48,441 nucleotides of DNA from Candidatus Thermoplasmatota archaeon (lineage in GTDB: Archaea; Thermoplasmatota; SW-10-69-26; JACQPN01; JAIVGT01): the NCBI GenBank assembly GCA_035541015.1, contig DATLFM010000110.1:1-48441 (forward strand), written 5' to 3'. Position numbers and translations under genes: made by a program. Shown one piece after another: positions 25,188-32,913 of the stretch (the stretch's first letter is position 1; each line of letters opens with the position of its first letter). Under the pieces are notes generated by a model that worked only from the letters and a program-made list of their open reading frames with translations, did no database searches and was not told where the DNA came from.

Positions 25188-26654
25188 TCATCCCTCCCGC
25201 ACCACCTGCGTCGGATCCTTGTCGAAACGCAGGCCCTTGTAGGACGGCTGGCGGAGCGTTCCCTCGCGCGTCCACTCCGTGAAAGCGACCTCGGCGACCA
25301 GGCGCGGATCGACGAACGCCCCGCGTGGGGGCCCGCCCACGAACGGGCTCGTGCTGCGGACAAGCGGGGCGAGCTTTCCGTCCAGGCGATCGAGCTCGGC
25401 GTCCGTGAAGCCGGTGCCGACCTTTCCGGCGTACCGGAGCCTCGGCTCGCCGCCGGGACCTTCCTCGTAAACGCCCACGAGCAGCGCCCCGATTCGGCCA
25501 AGGCGGGCGCCTTCGCCGCGGGTGAAGCCGCCGATCACGACCTCCTGGCGCATCGCGTTCTTGATCTTGCGCCAGGCGCCGCTGCGAAGCCCCGGCTCGT
25601 AGGGCGAGTCCAGTCGTTTGGCCATGATGCCTTCGAGTCCCTTCGCGCGCGTGGCCGCTAGCAACGCGGCGCCGTCGCCGCGATGGTAGGAGGGCGTCTG
25701 CCAGTGCGGGCCTTCGAGGCCCAGCGCTTCGAGGATGCGGCGCCGCTTGTCGTACGGACGCGCGAGGAGGCTTTCTCCTTCGAGGTAGAGGACGTCGAAC
25801 AGGACGTACGTTACGGGCACCGCCCGCTGCATGCGCCGCACGGCGGCCTCGCTCTGGAGGCCCATGCGAGGCTGCAGGCGCTGGAAGCTTGGAGTCCCTT
25901 TTTCGTCGAAGGCCACGATCTCGCCGTCCAGGACGGCTTCCCGCGAGCCAAGCGCCGGCCCGAGACCGGCGATCTCCGGATACTGCGCGGTCACGTCGAG
26001 CAGGTTCCGGCTTTGGAGTCGCACGCGACCGCCCTGCACGAACGCGACGGCCCGCACGCCGTCCCATTTGATCTCGTATCCCCACGCGGGGTCGTCCTTG
26101 GGCAGGCCGGAGAGCTTGGCCATCATGGGAACGACGCGCTCGGGCATGGGATCGGCCCGCGGCTTTGCCGGCGGGTCCATGCGGTGGATCATCCAGTTCT
26201 TGCCGCGCGTCCGGAAGAGCACGTATCGTCCGGAGACGCGTCGGCCGTGCAGGACGAACTTCACCTTGTCCTTCTCCCAGGCGACCGGCTCGTACGTGCC
26301 CTCGTCCCAGATGGTGACGGGCCCCGCGCCGTACTGGCCTTCGGGGATCGTCCCCTCGAACGTGCGGTACTGCATCGGGTGATCTTCGGTCTGCACGGCG
26401 AGGTTGTTCCGCTCCTTGTCGAGGGGAATCCCCTTGGGCACGGCCCACGACACGAGGACGCCATCGCGCTCGAGCCGGAGGTCCCAGTGGAGGCTTCGCG
26501 CGTGATGCTCCTGGATCACAAACGCCGGCCGACCGTCCGCGCGCCTGCCCTTCGCCCGGGCGCCGGCGGGCTCGGGCGTCTTGCGGAACTCGCGCATCGC
26601 CCGGTACGGCCCCAGAGGATCGTCGGCTTGGCGTTCGCGAGCGGGCGCCGCCAT
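25188..26654 (-). CDS. ligD: LigD-type DNA ligase: 3'-phosphoesterase domain plus ATP-dependent ligase
   Basis: A 488-residue protein. Residues about 45-165 match the LigD 3'-phosphoesterase domain (FVIQEHHARSLHWDLRLE, VSWAVPKG, TEDHPMQYRTFEGTIPEGQYGAG). Residues about 195-485 are the nucleotidyltransferase and OB domains: YEIKWDGVRA holds the adenylated Lys (K-x-D-G), followed by LDGEIVAFDEKG, YVLFDVLYLEGE, EGIMAKRLDSPYEPG and WRKIKN. The primase-like polymerase domain of bacterial LigD is missing and no Ku gene is in the window. It probably acts in end joining or break repair. The ATG has GAGG seven bases upstream. Confidence 0.88.
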   Translation of the reverse strand: MAAPARERQADDPLGPYRAMREFRKTPEPAGARAKGRRADGRPAFVIQEHHARSLHWDLRLERDGVLVSWAVPKGIPLDKERNNLAVQTEDHPMQYRTFEGTIPEGQYGAGPVTIWDEGTYEPVAWEKDKVKFVLHGRRVSGRYVLFRTRGKNWMIHRMDPPAKPRADPMPERVVPMMAKLSGLPKDDPAWGYEIKWDGVRAVAFVQGGRVRLQSRNLLDVTAQYPEIAGLGPALGSREAVLDGEIVAFDEKGTPSFQRLQPRMGLQSEAAVRRMQRAVPVTYVLFDVLYLEGESLLARPYDKRRRILEALGLEGPHWQTPSYHRGDGAALLAATRAKGLEGIMAKRLDSPYEPGLRSGAWRKIKNAMRQEVVIGGFTRGEGARLGRIGALLVGVYEEGPGGEPRLRYAGKVGTGFTDAELDRLDGKLAPLVRSTSPFVGGPPRGAFVDPRLVAEVAFTEWTREGTLRQPSYKGLRFDKDPTQVVREG

Positions 26655-26724
26655 GGCAAGCGCCTCGATCGCAGCGGACGTTGAGGGTCGTGGGACAGGG
26701 GCCGGGACCGCGACGGGCGGGCGG

Positions 26725-28212
26725 CTAGAATTCCAGCGGCCGCGAGCCCGGAAGCATGGCGTTTTGCGGCCGCGCCACGCGGATGCCCAGGGGTTCCAGG
26801 TTCTTCTCGAACAGATCGTGGCGCTCCGTGTGGACGGGCACGACCGTCCGCGGGGCGATTTCGCGGATGGCCTCCCAAAGCTCGGGTCCGGCCGCGTGCC
26901 CGGAGGCGTGCGCATGGACGTACGGGAAGAGGCCAAAGTGCCGAAGCCAGTTCTCCACGCGCGCGTGGTCCAACCGGCCCTCGTCGTCAAACGGCTCGGT
27001 GAGGGAATGGACGTAGCGGGAGCCGGGCGGAGGGTCGAGGTCCACGAGCTGCGTGAGCTCGAAGAAGTCCACGCGCACCACGAACGCATCGGGCTCGTCG
27101 TGGATCTCGTGGGCGAAGATGGCATTCGAGTGCTCGACGTACGGACGCTCCCATTCCCGGTACTCGGAAAGGCCAAGATCGCGATCGACACCCGCGCGCC
27201 CCAGGAGACCCCACCCGCGCCGCGGCACGTAGATGCGCAGTCCGGCGTCGTGGAGCGACGGCAGCTCCGTCTCTCCTGCCGCTCGAAGCTTCTCCAACAC
27301 GTAGGCCTGCTTGGTGCTGATGCAAAGCTTGCGATTGGCCGCGCGCGCGGCGTCGTAGAAGCTGAGCATGCGGTCCGTGTCCCGCACGGGCCATCCGGCC
27401 ACGACAAGAGACGGCGTCGCCTCGATCTCGGCGCGAAGGGCCGCTGCCACGTCGGCCTCCGAATCGATGCCTTCCGCGTCGGCCCGGGTCCCTTCGATGA
27501 GGAGCACGTCGGGCTCAAAGGCCTTCGCCTGCTCGACGAACGCGCGCGACCGCTCGCCGTGCCGCCCGTGGAACCGGAAGTCGCCCGTATAGGCGAGCCG
27601 GGCGCTCGCGGCTTCGACGAGGATGCCCCGCGCGCCGGGCAGCGAATGGTCTTCGATGACGCCCCGCGCCTTGACGTCGCCCACCTGCGCCTCGTTGGCG
27701 CCGTATTCGATCGTCGGGCGCGGCTGCGCAGCGATGTCCTGGGCGTTGAGCTTCTTTGTGCCACCGTCGCGTTTGGCCCCCAGGCGGAACGTCTCCTTCC
27801 AGTGCAGGTATTCGTTTCCGCCGATCGCCTCCAGGGCGGCCATGACGGCAAAGCTGCCCTTGGACGCGAGGATGGGAACGTCGCCTCGCAGGAAGGGGAG
27901 ATCGCCGATGTGATCCACGTGGGCATGGCTGACAAGCACGCCATCCAAGGCCCGCTCGCCGTCCTGAACCCCCATGTGCCGGAGGTAATCGGCGCGGTAG
28001 GCCCCCCGGAGATTCTTTGGCAGGAGGTTCAAGCGGAAGTGGTCGCCAAGGCCGTTCACTTTCCGCGGCTGGAGAAAGTCGCTGAAGAAGTCCTTTCGAG
28101 CGCCAAAGCTCATCCCAAAGTCGAGGAACACGCGGGTGCGGCCGGTCTCCAGCAGGATCTTGTTCCCGCCGATCTCGTCCACGCCGCCGTAGAAGGTGAG
28201 CCGCGCGCTCAC
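26725..28212 (-). CDS. RNase J-like metallo-beta-lactamase/beta-CASP nuclease
   Basis: A 495-residue protein. The metal-binding motif HAHVDHIGD is at about residue 95, with further ligands downstream (TGDFRFHG). C-terminal beta-CASP features follow: HASGHAAG and VVPVHTERHDLF, the pair of His motifs typical of RNase J-type enzymes. The start GTG 28212 overlaps the stop of a short upstream ORF as GTGA. RNase J acts on RNA as a 5'-3' exonuclease and sometimes an endonuclease. A second beta-CASP enzyme, aCPSF1, is at 41380. Confidence 0.8.
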   Translation of the reverse strand: MSARLTFYGGVDEIGGNKILLETGRTRVFLDFGMSFGARKDFFSDFLQPRKVNGLGDHFRLNLLPKNLRGAYRADYLRHMGVQDGERALDGVLVSHAHVDHIGDLPFLRGDVPILASKGSFAVMAALEAIGGNEYLHWKETFRLGAKRDGGTKKLNAQDIAAQPRPTIEYGANEAQVGDVKARGVIEDHSLPGARGILVEAASARLAYTGDFRFHGRHGERSRAFVEQAKAFEPDVLLIEGTRADAEGIDSEADVAAALRAEIEATPSLVVAGWPVRDTDRMLSFYDAARAANRKLCISTKQAYVLEKLRAAGETELPSLHDAGLRIYVPRRGWGLLGRAGVDRDLGLSEYREWERPYVEHSNAIFAHEIHDEPDAFVVRVDFFELTQLVDLDPPPGSRYVHSLTEPFDDEGRLDHARVENWLRHFGLFPYVHAHASGHAAGPELWEAIREIAPRTVVPVHTERHDLFEKNLEPLGIRVARPQNAMLPGSRPLEF

Positions 28213-28328
28213 AGCGCGAATCCTCCGTTGAGCTCGGGCGCCGTGCGGGCCACAAGCTCCATGGATCGCCAAAGCCGCAACGTGGCGGTCTCCTCCACCC
28301 GTCCGGTCGCATGCATGGGTTGCACCAT
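28209..28328 (-). CDS. Possible short ORF coupled to the RNase J-like gene
   Basis: A 39-codon frame (MVQPMHATGRVEETATLRLW, ending NGGFAL) whose stop overlaps the GTG start of the nuclease gene as GTGA. A TATA-like CTTATGG covers its first ATG, so a leaderless transcript would more likely use GTG 28298 and give 29 residues. It could be a real small protein or a leader peptide that couples translation. No homology is recognised. Confidence 0.35.
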   Translation of the reverse strand: MVQPMHATGRVEETATLRLWRSMELVARTAPELNGGFAL

Positions 28329-28441
28329 AAGGGTACGGGCGGGCGCCACGACGAAAGCTTCTTCGAATGGTTCGATGCCTTATCGAACGAACTCGCGCCC
28401 CCCGCCGAAAGGCGCAAGAAGGATCGCCCGGATTGCCGACC

Positions 28442-30310
28442 GTGCGCCCGGTCGTCTTGCTGCTGCCGCTCCTGCTTGCGCTTCCGGCGCACGCCGCCAC
28501 GCTCGAGCTTGCGCCTCCGACGAGCGTCGCCGCGGTGGCCGTCGCCGAGACGCCGCAGGGCCTCGTGGGAAGCGTGGCGACGGTCGACGTCTCGCGGACG
28601 ACCGGGCGCGGAAGCGGCGAGATCTTCCTCTCCACCCACCCCCTCGCCGAGATCGACATGCAAGGCTCCGCCCGCCTGGCCGTGCGCGTGGCCGGCGCGG
28701 CCACCGGCATCCCGGTCGCCGACAAGGACTTCTTCCTCGTCATTCGAAGCCCAAGCCCGATGGTCGGCGGGCCCTCCGCCGGCGCGATCCTGGCCGTCGC
28801 CGCCATGGCCTCGCTCGCGTCCGTGCCCGTCCGCAACGACGTCTTCATGACGGGGACCGTAAGCCCCGTGGGCGACGTGGGCCCCATCGGCGGGCTTGCG
28901 CCCAAGATCCAGGCCGCGCGCGACGCCGGGGGGCGCCTGTTCCTGTACCCGGAGGCCCAGGACACGGTGACGGTCTTGCGCATGGGAAGCGCAGGCGAGG
29001 AGGTCCGGACCCTTGCCACCGCCGACTTCTGCCAGGAGATCGGCATCCCGTGCATTCCCGTGGGCGAGGTGGAAACCGCGTTCCGCCACTTCACCGGCTA
29101 CGAGCTCTCGCGGCCCGGGCGCATCGAGAACGTGAGCTTTGGCGACTTCGTCTCGGTGCTCGCGCCCGAGGCCGCAGGACGCCTGGAGCGCGCCGGCGGC
29201 ATCCTGGAGCGCGCCCGCGCGAACCTCACCGCCGCCTCGCTTGGCTCCCCCGAGCGCGCCGCGGCGCAGGACGCGATCGGACGCTCCGAGCGGCTCCTCG
29301 ACCGCGCGGGCAACGCAAGCGGCGGCCATCGCTACTACACGGCGGCAAGCCTCGCCTTCCAGGCCGCCATCGAGGCGCGACTTGCCGAGCACCTCGTTGC
29401 GGTCGCCTCCAATCCGTCGCCCGAAGAAGCGCTTGCGCGCATCGAAACGGCAGCCCGCCGCGAGGCCGAGGAGGCCTTCCATCGCGCGCGGGCCGTCGAG
29501 CCCACGACGCTCTCGGAGCTGGGAGGCGTGGGCGCCGCGCAGGAGCGCGCGAGCGAGGCGCGGTCGCTTGTCGGCCGCGCGCAGGCGGCCCGCGAGCAAG
29601 GCCAGCATGGCAACGCGCTTCGCCTCCTGGCCCAGGCCGTCGAGCGGACGTCCACGGCGCTGTGGTGGCTCGAGCTTGCGCAGCACCTTCGCGGCGGCCA
29701 GCCGCTCTCCCGCGACGAGCTTTCCCGCGCCGCCGAGGAGCTCCTGTCGACGGCAACCGAGACGCTCGCGTACGCTCGCGTGATCCTGCGCGTCGAGCCC
29801 GGGCCCGGAGACGCGCTCTCGGAGCCCGCCGAGCTTCTGGCCCGCGCGCGCGCCGACCTCAAGGAGGGCGCCGTGGCCGGGGCGATCTTCGTGGCCTCGA
29901 ATGCGGCCGTGCAGGCGGGGCTTGCGCTCGAGCGCGCCGGCCTCGAGGACGTCCCGGAGGCCAAGCTCGCCCGCGCGCGCGAACGCGCGGCCGTTGCGAT
30001 CCTGCAGGCGCGCGAGCGCGGCGTCGAACCGGTGCTCGCGCTCTCGCTCTTCGAGTTCGCGGGGGACCAGCCGCCCACGCACGAGGGCCGTCAGGCGGCG
30101 CTTGGCCTCTACGCGACCGCGCGGGCGTCGGCGATGCACCACGCGGTCGTCCGCGACGCGGGCGGCCCCCGGGAGCTGCACTTCGTGGGCCACGCGGTGC
30201 CGCCGGGCCCCGACGGCGCGGCGGTGCGGCAGCTCGTGAGCGCGTTTGCGATGGGCGCGGCCGTGGCGACGATGCTTGCGCTGCCCTTCGTGGTGCTGCG
30301 AAAACGGTAG
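28442..30310 (+). CDS. Secreted Lon-type (S16) serine protease with coiled C-terminal region
   Basis: A 622-residue protein from GTG 28442 (TTG 28433 is possible). A signal peptide (VVLLLPLLLALPAHA) leads to an S16 protease domain with the catalytic dyad Ser112 (GGPSAGAI) and Lys155 (GLAPKIQAA). There is no AAA ATPase domain, as in the archaeal stand-alone Lon-like group. Residues about 220-580 are almost all helix and Ala/Glu/Arg-rich, then a membrane helix (AMGAAVATMLALPFVVL) with a KR tail anchors the C-terminus. The protease faces outward, so it must work without ATP. Substrates are unknown. Confidence 0.85.
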   Translation: MRPVVLLLPLLLALPAHAATLELAPPTSVAAVAVAETPQGLVGSVATVDVSRTTGRGSGEIFLSTHPLAEIDMQGSARLAVRVAGAATGIPVADKDFFLVIRSPSPMVGGPSAGAILAVAAMASLASVPVRNDVFMTGTVSPVGDVGPIGGLAPKIQAARDAGGRLFLYPEAQDTVTVLRMGSAGEEVRTLATADFCQEIGIPCIPVGEVETAFRHFTGYELSRPGRIENVSFGDFVSVLAPEAAGRLERAGGILERARANLTAASLGSPERAAAQDAIGRSERLLDRAGNASGGHRYYTAASLAFQAAIEARLAEHLVAVASNPSPEEALARIETAARREAEEAFHRARAVEPTTLSELGGVGAAQERASEARSLVGRAQAAREQGQHGNALRLLAQAVERTSTALWWLELAQHLRGGQPLSRDELSRAAEELLSTATETLAYARVILRVEPGPGDALSEPAELLARARADLKEGAVAGAIFVASNAAVQAGLALERAGLEDVPEAKLARARERAAVAILQARERGVEPVLALSLFEFAGDQPPTHEGRQAALGLYATARASAMHHAVVRDAGGPRELHFVGHAVPPGPDGAAVRQLVSAFAMGAAVATMLALPFVVLRKR

Positions 30311-30316
30311 CCCGCG

Positions 30317-30640
30317 CTACGTCTCTTCCTCGTCGTCGACGCCCTCGGGTGGAGGCGCGCCGCCAAGCGTGATCTCGCCGGGCTCGCCGATCTCGCCGAT
30401 GCGGGCGACCTTGATGCGGCGGCGCGGCGCCTTGAGCGTGGCCGTCTCGCGGACGACCGTGATGGGGATCACGCCGCGCGCGAACTCGGCGTCGGCGACG
30501 CGGACCGGATCCACAAGCGGCATGTCCAGGAGCACGGGCGCGCCAAGCGCGATCTGCAGCGACCGCGCGCCGATGATGCGCGCGCGCTCGAACCGATTGA
30601 ACTGCGAGGCGTCAAAACCCGTCCGGATCGCTTCGGCCAT
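30317..30640 (-). CDS. rpoK: DNA-directed RNA polymerase subunit K (Rpb6 homologue)
   Basis: A 107-residue polymerase subunit. The conserved core reads [20 protein letters not shown], then [18 protein letters not shown] and [10 protein letters not shown], the Rpb6/omega signature. I chose ATG 30640: the TATA box at 30684-30692 places the transcript start near 30660, which rules out the upstream ATG at 30676. The C-terminus extends beyond the core with an acidic tail (EGVDDEEET). It helps assemble and stabilise the polymerase. Confidence 0.93.
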   Translation of the reverse strand: MAEAIRTGFDASQFNRFERARIIGARSLQIALGAPVLLDMPLVDPVRVADAEFARGVIPITVVRETATLKAPRRRIKVARIGEIGEPGEITLGGAPPPEGVDDEEET

Positions 30641-30683
30641 GATAGGAATCCAACCCCGCGGAGGGGGGCTAGTCATGATCCCC

Positions 30684-30692
30684 GATATATAG
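30684..30692 (-). promoter_or_regulatory. TATA box of rpoK
   Basis: GATATATAG (CTATATATC on the minus strand) is the clearest canonical TATA box in this region. It lies about 48 bp before ATG 30640, giving a leader of roughly 20 bases. Confidence 0.7.
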
Positions 30693-30721
30693 TTTTGCGG
30701 TCGGGAAGCGGCCTCTTGCGT

Positions 30722-31444
30722 TCATCCGCGCAAGGCGCGGAACAGGAGCGAGAAGAGCACGTCGCCCACGAAGAACGCGAGCACGAAGCCGGCCAGAAGC
30801 GGCACCATGAAGGGCACCTTCGGGGTCACCCACGGCCGTTCGACGCCCGCCTGCCGCAGCGCCTCGTAGTCCTCGTCCTCCCACTCGAACCGGCTGGGCA
30901 TGCGCACCGCCGCGAGCTTGCCGTCGACGACGGCCTCCATGGGCCACACGTGCGCGCGCTTGGCCGCGTCCACCTCCATCCGGTACCCAAGGAACGCGTG
31001 CGGGAACCGAAGATCGCCCCGCGCGAGGTTCCGAACGAAGAACACGAGAGGAAGCGCAAGGAAGGCCAGCAACGCGTTCCCCAGCGTCGCAAAGGACGCG
31101 GGCGTGGGGCTCTCCAGCAACGGAAGCGAGCCCGAGAGGTGAAGCGGAAACGGAACGAGCACGGCCGCGGCGACAAGCGCCTTCGCGTCGGCGCCGCCGG
31201 CGATGAGATGCAGGCGGTACAACACGAGGATGAAGCCGGCAAACAACGGCGCAAACGCGAGGTACGGAGCGGCCGACACGAGCGAGGGATCGCTCACGAG
31301 ATCCACGGTCAGCAGCACCGCGCCCACGCTTGCCATGACGATCCAAAGCACGTTTGGCGCTCGGCGCCAACGCAGATCCGTCCACGTCGCAAAGGCCAGG
31401 ATCGCCGTGCCGGCAAAGAGTCGGACGGCGTCGGTCGCGAGCAT
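30722..31444 (-). CDS. Type IV prepilin/prearchaellin peptidase (A24 family)
   Basis: A 240-residue membrane protease with six or more helices. The two catalytic Asp are Asp23 (ATWTDLRWRR) and Asp86 (GGADAK), both on the cytoplasmic side as in PibD and FlaK. ATG 31444 fits the shared upstream box at 31470-31480; a TTG at 31465 would be upstream of the likely transcript start. It cleaves class III signal peptides of archaellins and pilins; no substrate gene was recognised in the window. Confidence 0.88.
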   Translation of the reverse strand: MLATDAVRLFAGTAILAFATWTDLRWRRAPNVLWIVMASVGAVLLTVDLVSDPSLVSAAPYLAFAPLFAGFILVLYRLHLIAGGADAKALVAAAVLVPFPLHLSGSLPLLESPTPASFATLGNALLAFLALPLVFFVRNLARGDLRFPHAFLGYRMEVDAAKRAHVWPMEAVVDGKLAAVRMPSRFEWEDEDYEALRQAGVERPWVTPKVPFMVPLLAGFVLAFFVGDVLFSLLFRALRG

Positions 31445-31506
31445 GGCGAGAACCGCATGCCTCAACCGTGCTAAGCTTTTTGCGAGAGCGCATCGCTTGC
31501 TCCCGC

Positions 31507-32013
31507 GTGGCCGAGATCAAGCCGCGCAACCGCCGCCGCCTGCGCGACAAGGACGTCGAGACGCTCGCGGTGGCGCTCCAGACCCGTTTCGGGGCGCAGC
31601 TTCTGTCGCCCACCGAGCACGTCGACCGCGCCGAGACGAGCGAGTACGACGTCCTCCTGGTGGGCCAGCACATCGTGGCCCTCGTACTGCCCGCAGCCGA
31701 GGGCGCGGCGGAGACGATCGCGCCAAGCCTGCGCCTCCTGCTTCGCCAGACGCCCACGCGATCCTACGTCACCGTCGACATGGGCGCCGTGAAGTTCGTG
31801 ACAAACGGGGCCGACGTCATGGGGCCCGGCATCGTGGAAGCCGACCTGGCGATCCGGAAGGGGGACCTCGTGTGGATTCGCGACGAGCGCAACCGGCGTC
31901 CGCTCGCCGTGGGCGAAGCCCTTTTCCCGGGGCCCGAGCTCGTGAAGCAACCGGGCAAGCGCGTGCGGACGTTCCACTGGGTGGGCGACCGCATCTGGTC
32001 CTGGGAAGGCTAG
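31507..32013 (+). CDS. PUA-domain RNA-binding protein
   Basis: A 168-residue protein from GTG 31507. The C-terminal PUA domain is clear (YVTVDMGAVKFVTNGADVMGPGI, then VWIRDERNRRPLAVGEALF). The N-terminal 85 residues form the small alpha/beta domain that precedes PUA in archaeal relatives of MCT-1/Tma20. Such proteins bind structured RNA, in eukaryotes the small ribosomal subunit. It is divergent from the prepilin peptidase and shares an AT-rich promoter region (GCTAAGCTTTTT). Confidence 0.82.
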   Translation: MAEIKPRNRRRLRDKDVETLAVALQTRFGAQLLSPTEHVDRAETSEYDVLLVGQHIVALVLPAAEGAAETIAPSLRLLLRQTPTRSYVTVDMGAVKFVTNGADVMGPGIVEADLAIRKGDLVWIRDERNRRPLAVGEALFPGPELVKQPGKRVRTFHWVGDRIWSWEG

Positions 32014-32059
32014 GGAAAGAAAATCTCAAGTACACGTTCGCGATTCCGCGCGCGGTCAC

Positions 32060-32173
32060 ATGTTCGACAGCTTCAACACGGCCCCCATCGTCATGTTCGT
32101 AGGATTCGTCATGGCCGCCCTTGGCGTGGCCGCGCCGATCCTCTACACGTACATGCGAGACGGCGAGCTCTGA
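32060..32173 (+). CDS. Single-helix small membrane protein
   Basis: A 37-residue frame from ATG 32060. It has one hydrophobic helix (PIVMFVGFVMAALGVAAPIL) and a short charged tail (YTYMRDGEL). An AT-rich stretch (GGGAAAGAAAATCTCAAG) about 30 bp upstream could be its promoter. It ends 4 bp before the second GTATAC array. No family recognised; the composition is more protein-like than chance frames nearby. Confidence 0.5.
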   Translation: MFDSFNTAPIVMFVGFVMAALGVAAPILYTYMRDGEL

Positions 32174-32175
32174 AG

Positions 32176-32205
32176 ACGTATACGTCTGTATACATACGTA
32201 TACAT
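32176..32205. promoter_or_regulatory. Phased GTATAC operator, copy 2
   Basis: GTATAC occurs at 32178, 32188 and 32198, again exactly 10 bp apart. TGTATACATACGTATAC (32187-32203) is identical to 7796-7812 in copy 1, and ACGTATACGT is shared too. It lies 70 bp before ATG 32275. The only two such arrays in the window precede the RHH gene and the gene at 32275, so both are likely bound by the RHH protein of 7835. Confidence 0.75.
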
Positions 32206-32274
32206 CGGCGCTCATCATCGAACCGCGCGATCGCGGACCGATGGAATCAAGCTTGCACCCCGCGGTCCTCCCGC

Positions 32275-32841
32275 ATGCCTCGCGCACGCGCGGCCCGGCC
32301 CGCGTACCCGAAGGACTTCCCCCGATTCGCCCGGTACGGGCCCGCCGATCGGTACTTCTCCGCGCCGCCGGCAGGCTTCTGCATCTCGGTCTTCGCGGTG
32401 GCCCGCCGCGGACCGCGCCTCCTCGCCGGGCTTCCCGACCTTGCGCATCCGCGGTGGGAGCGCGAGTGGCTGCCCAACGTGCGAGCGTACGCGAAGGAGG
32501 ACCGCGAGGAGTACGCGGAGACGCTGCAAGTCCCGTGCACGTACCTTCGCGAACACGAGCATCCGGACGACGCGCTCGCGCGCGTCCTGCGTGCGCAGGT
32601 GGGCGCGCGCTCGTACGAGGCGACCGCGCTTGAGATCGTGAGCGCGTCGGCGCAAAGCACGTGGTACCCCGGCGAAAGGCACTGGGACCTCGCATTTGTG
32701 TACCTCGTCGACGCAAATGCGCCCGCCAAGCCGCCGCGATGGTGGCACGAGCTTTCGTGGATGGACACGCGCAAGCTGCGCGCAAGCGACTTTGGCTGGA
32801 ACGGAGACATGCTCGTGGACCTTGGCGTGCTGGCGCGGTGA
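32275..32841 (+). CDS. Nudix-fold-like protein with degenerate Nudix box
   Basis: A 188-residue protein. The overall strand order (GFCISVFAVARRGPRLLAGL, later RHWDLAFVYLVDAN and WHELSWMD) resembles Nudix hydrolases. Where the Nudix box G-x5-E-x7-R-E-x-x-E-E-x-G should be, it reads REHEHPDDALARVLRAQVG, keeping the helix but losing the R-E-x-x-E-E glutamates. If the assignment is right it is probably a ligand-binding protein, not a hydrolase. It stands behind the second GTATAC operator. The fold call is by eye. Confidence 0.6.
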   Translation: MPRARAARPAYPKDFPRFARYGPADRYFSAPPAGFCISVFAVARRGPRLLAGLPDLAHPRWEREWLPNVRAYAKEDREEYAETLQVPCTYLREHEHPDDALARVLRAQVGARSYEATALEIVSASAQSTWYPGERHWDLAFVYLVDANAPAKPPRWWHELSWMDTRKLRASDFGWNGDMLVDLGVLAR

Positions 32842-32913
32842 AACCGAGCCGTCTTTTCGGCCCCTTTGGGCCAAAGGTTAAGGCTTTGCAGAACGGCTTC
32901 CCGGCGGGAGGCC

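Noticed and set aside
27515-30193. Long minus-strand open frame antisense to the Lon-type protease
   Set aside because: No protein-like composition, while the plus strand encodes a protease with intact signal peptide and catalytic dyad.
26581-30372. Very long plus-strand open frame (over 1200 codons) across several genes
   Set aside because: It is antisense to the RNase J-like and LigD genes and then runs out of frame through the Lon-type protease gene. Its Arg/Pro-rich translation has no motifs; such frames are common in high-GC DNA.
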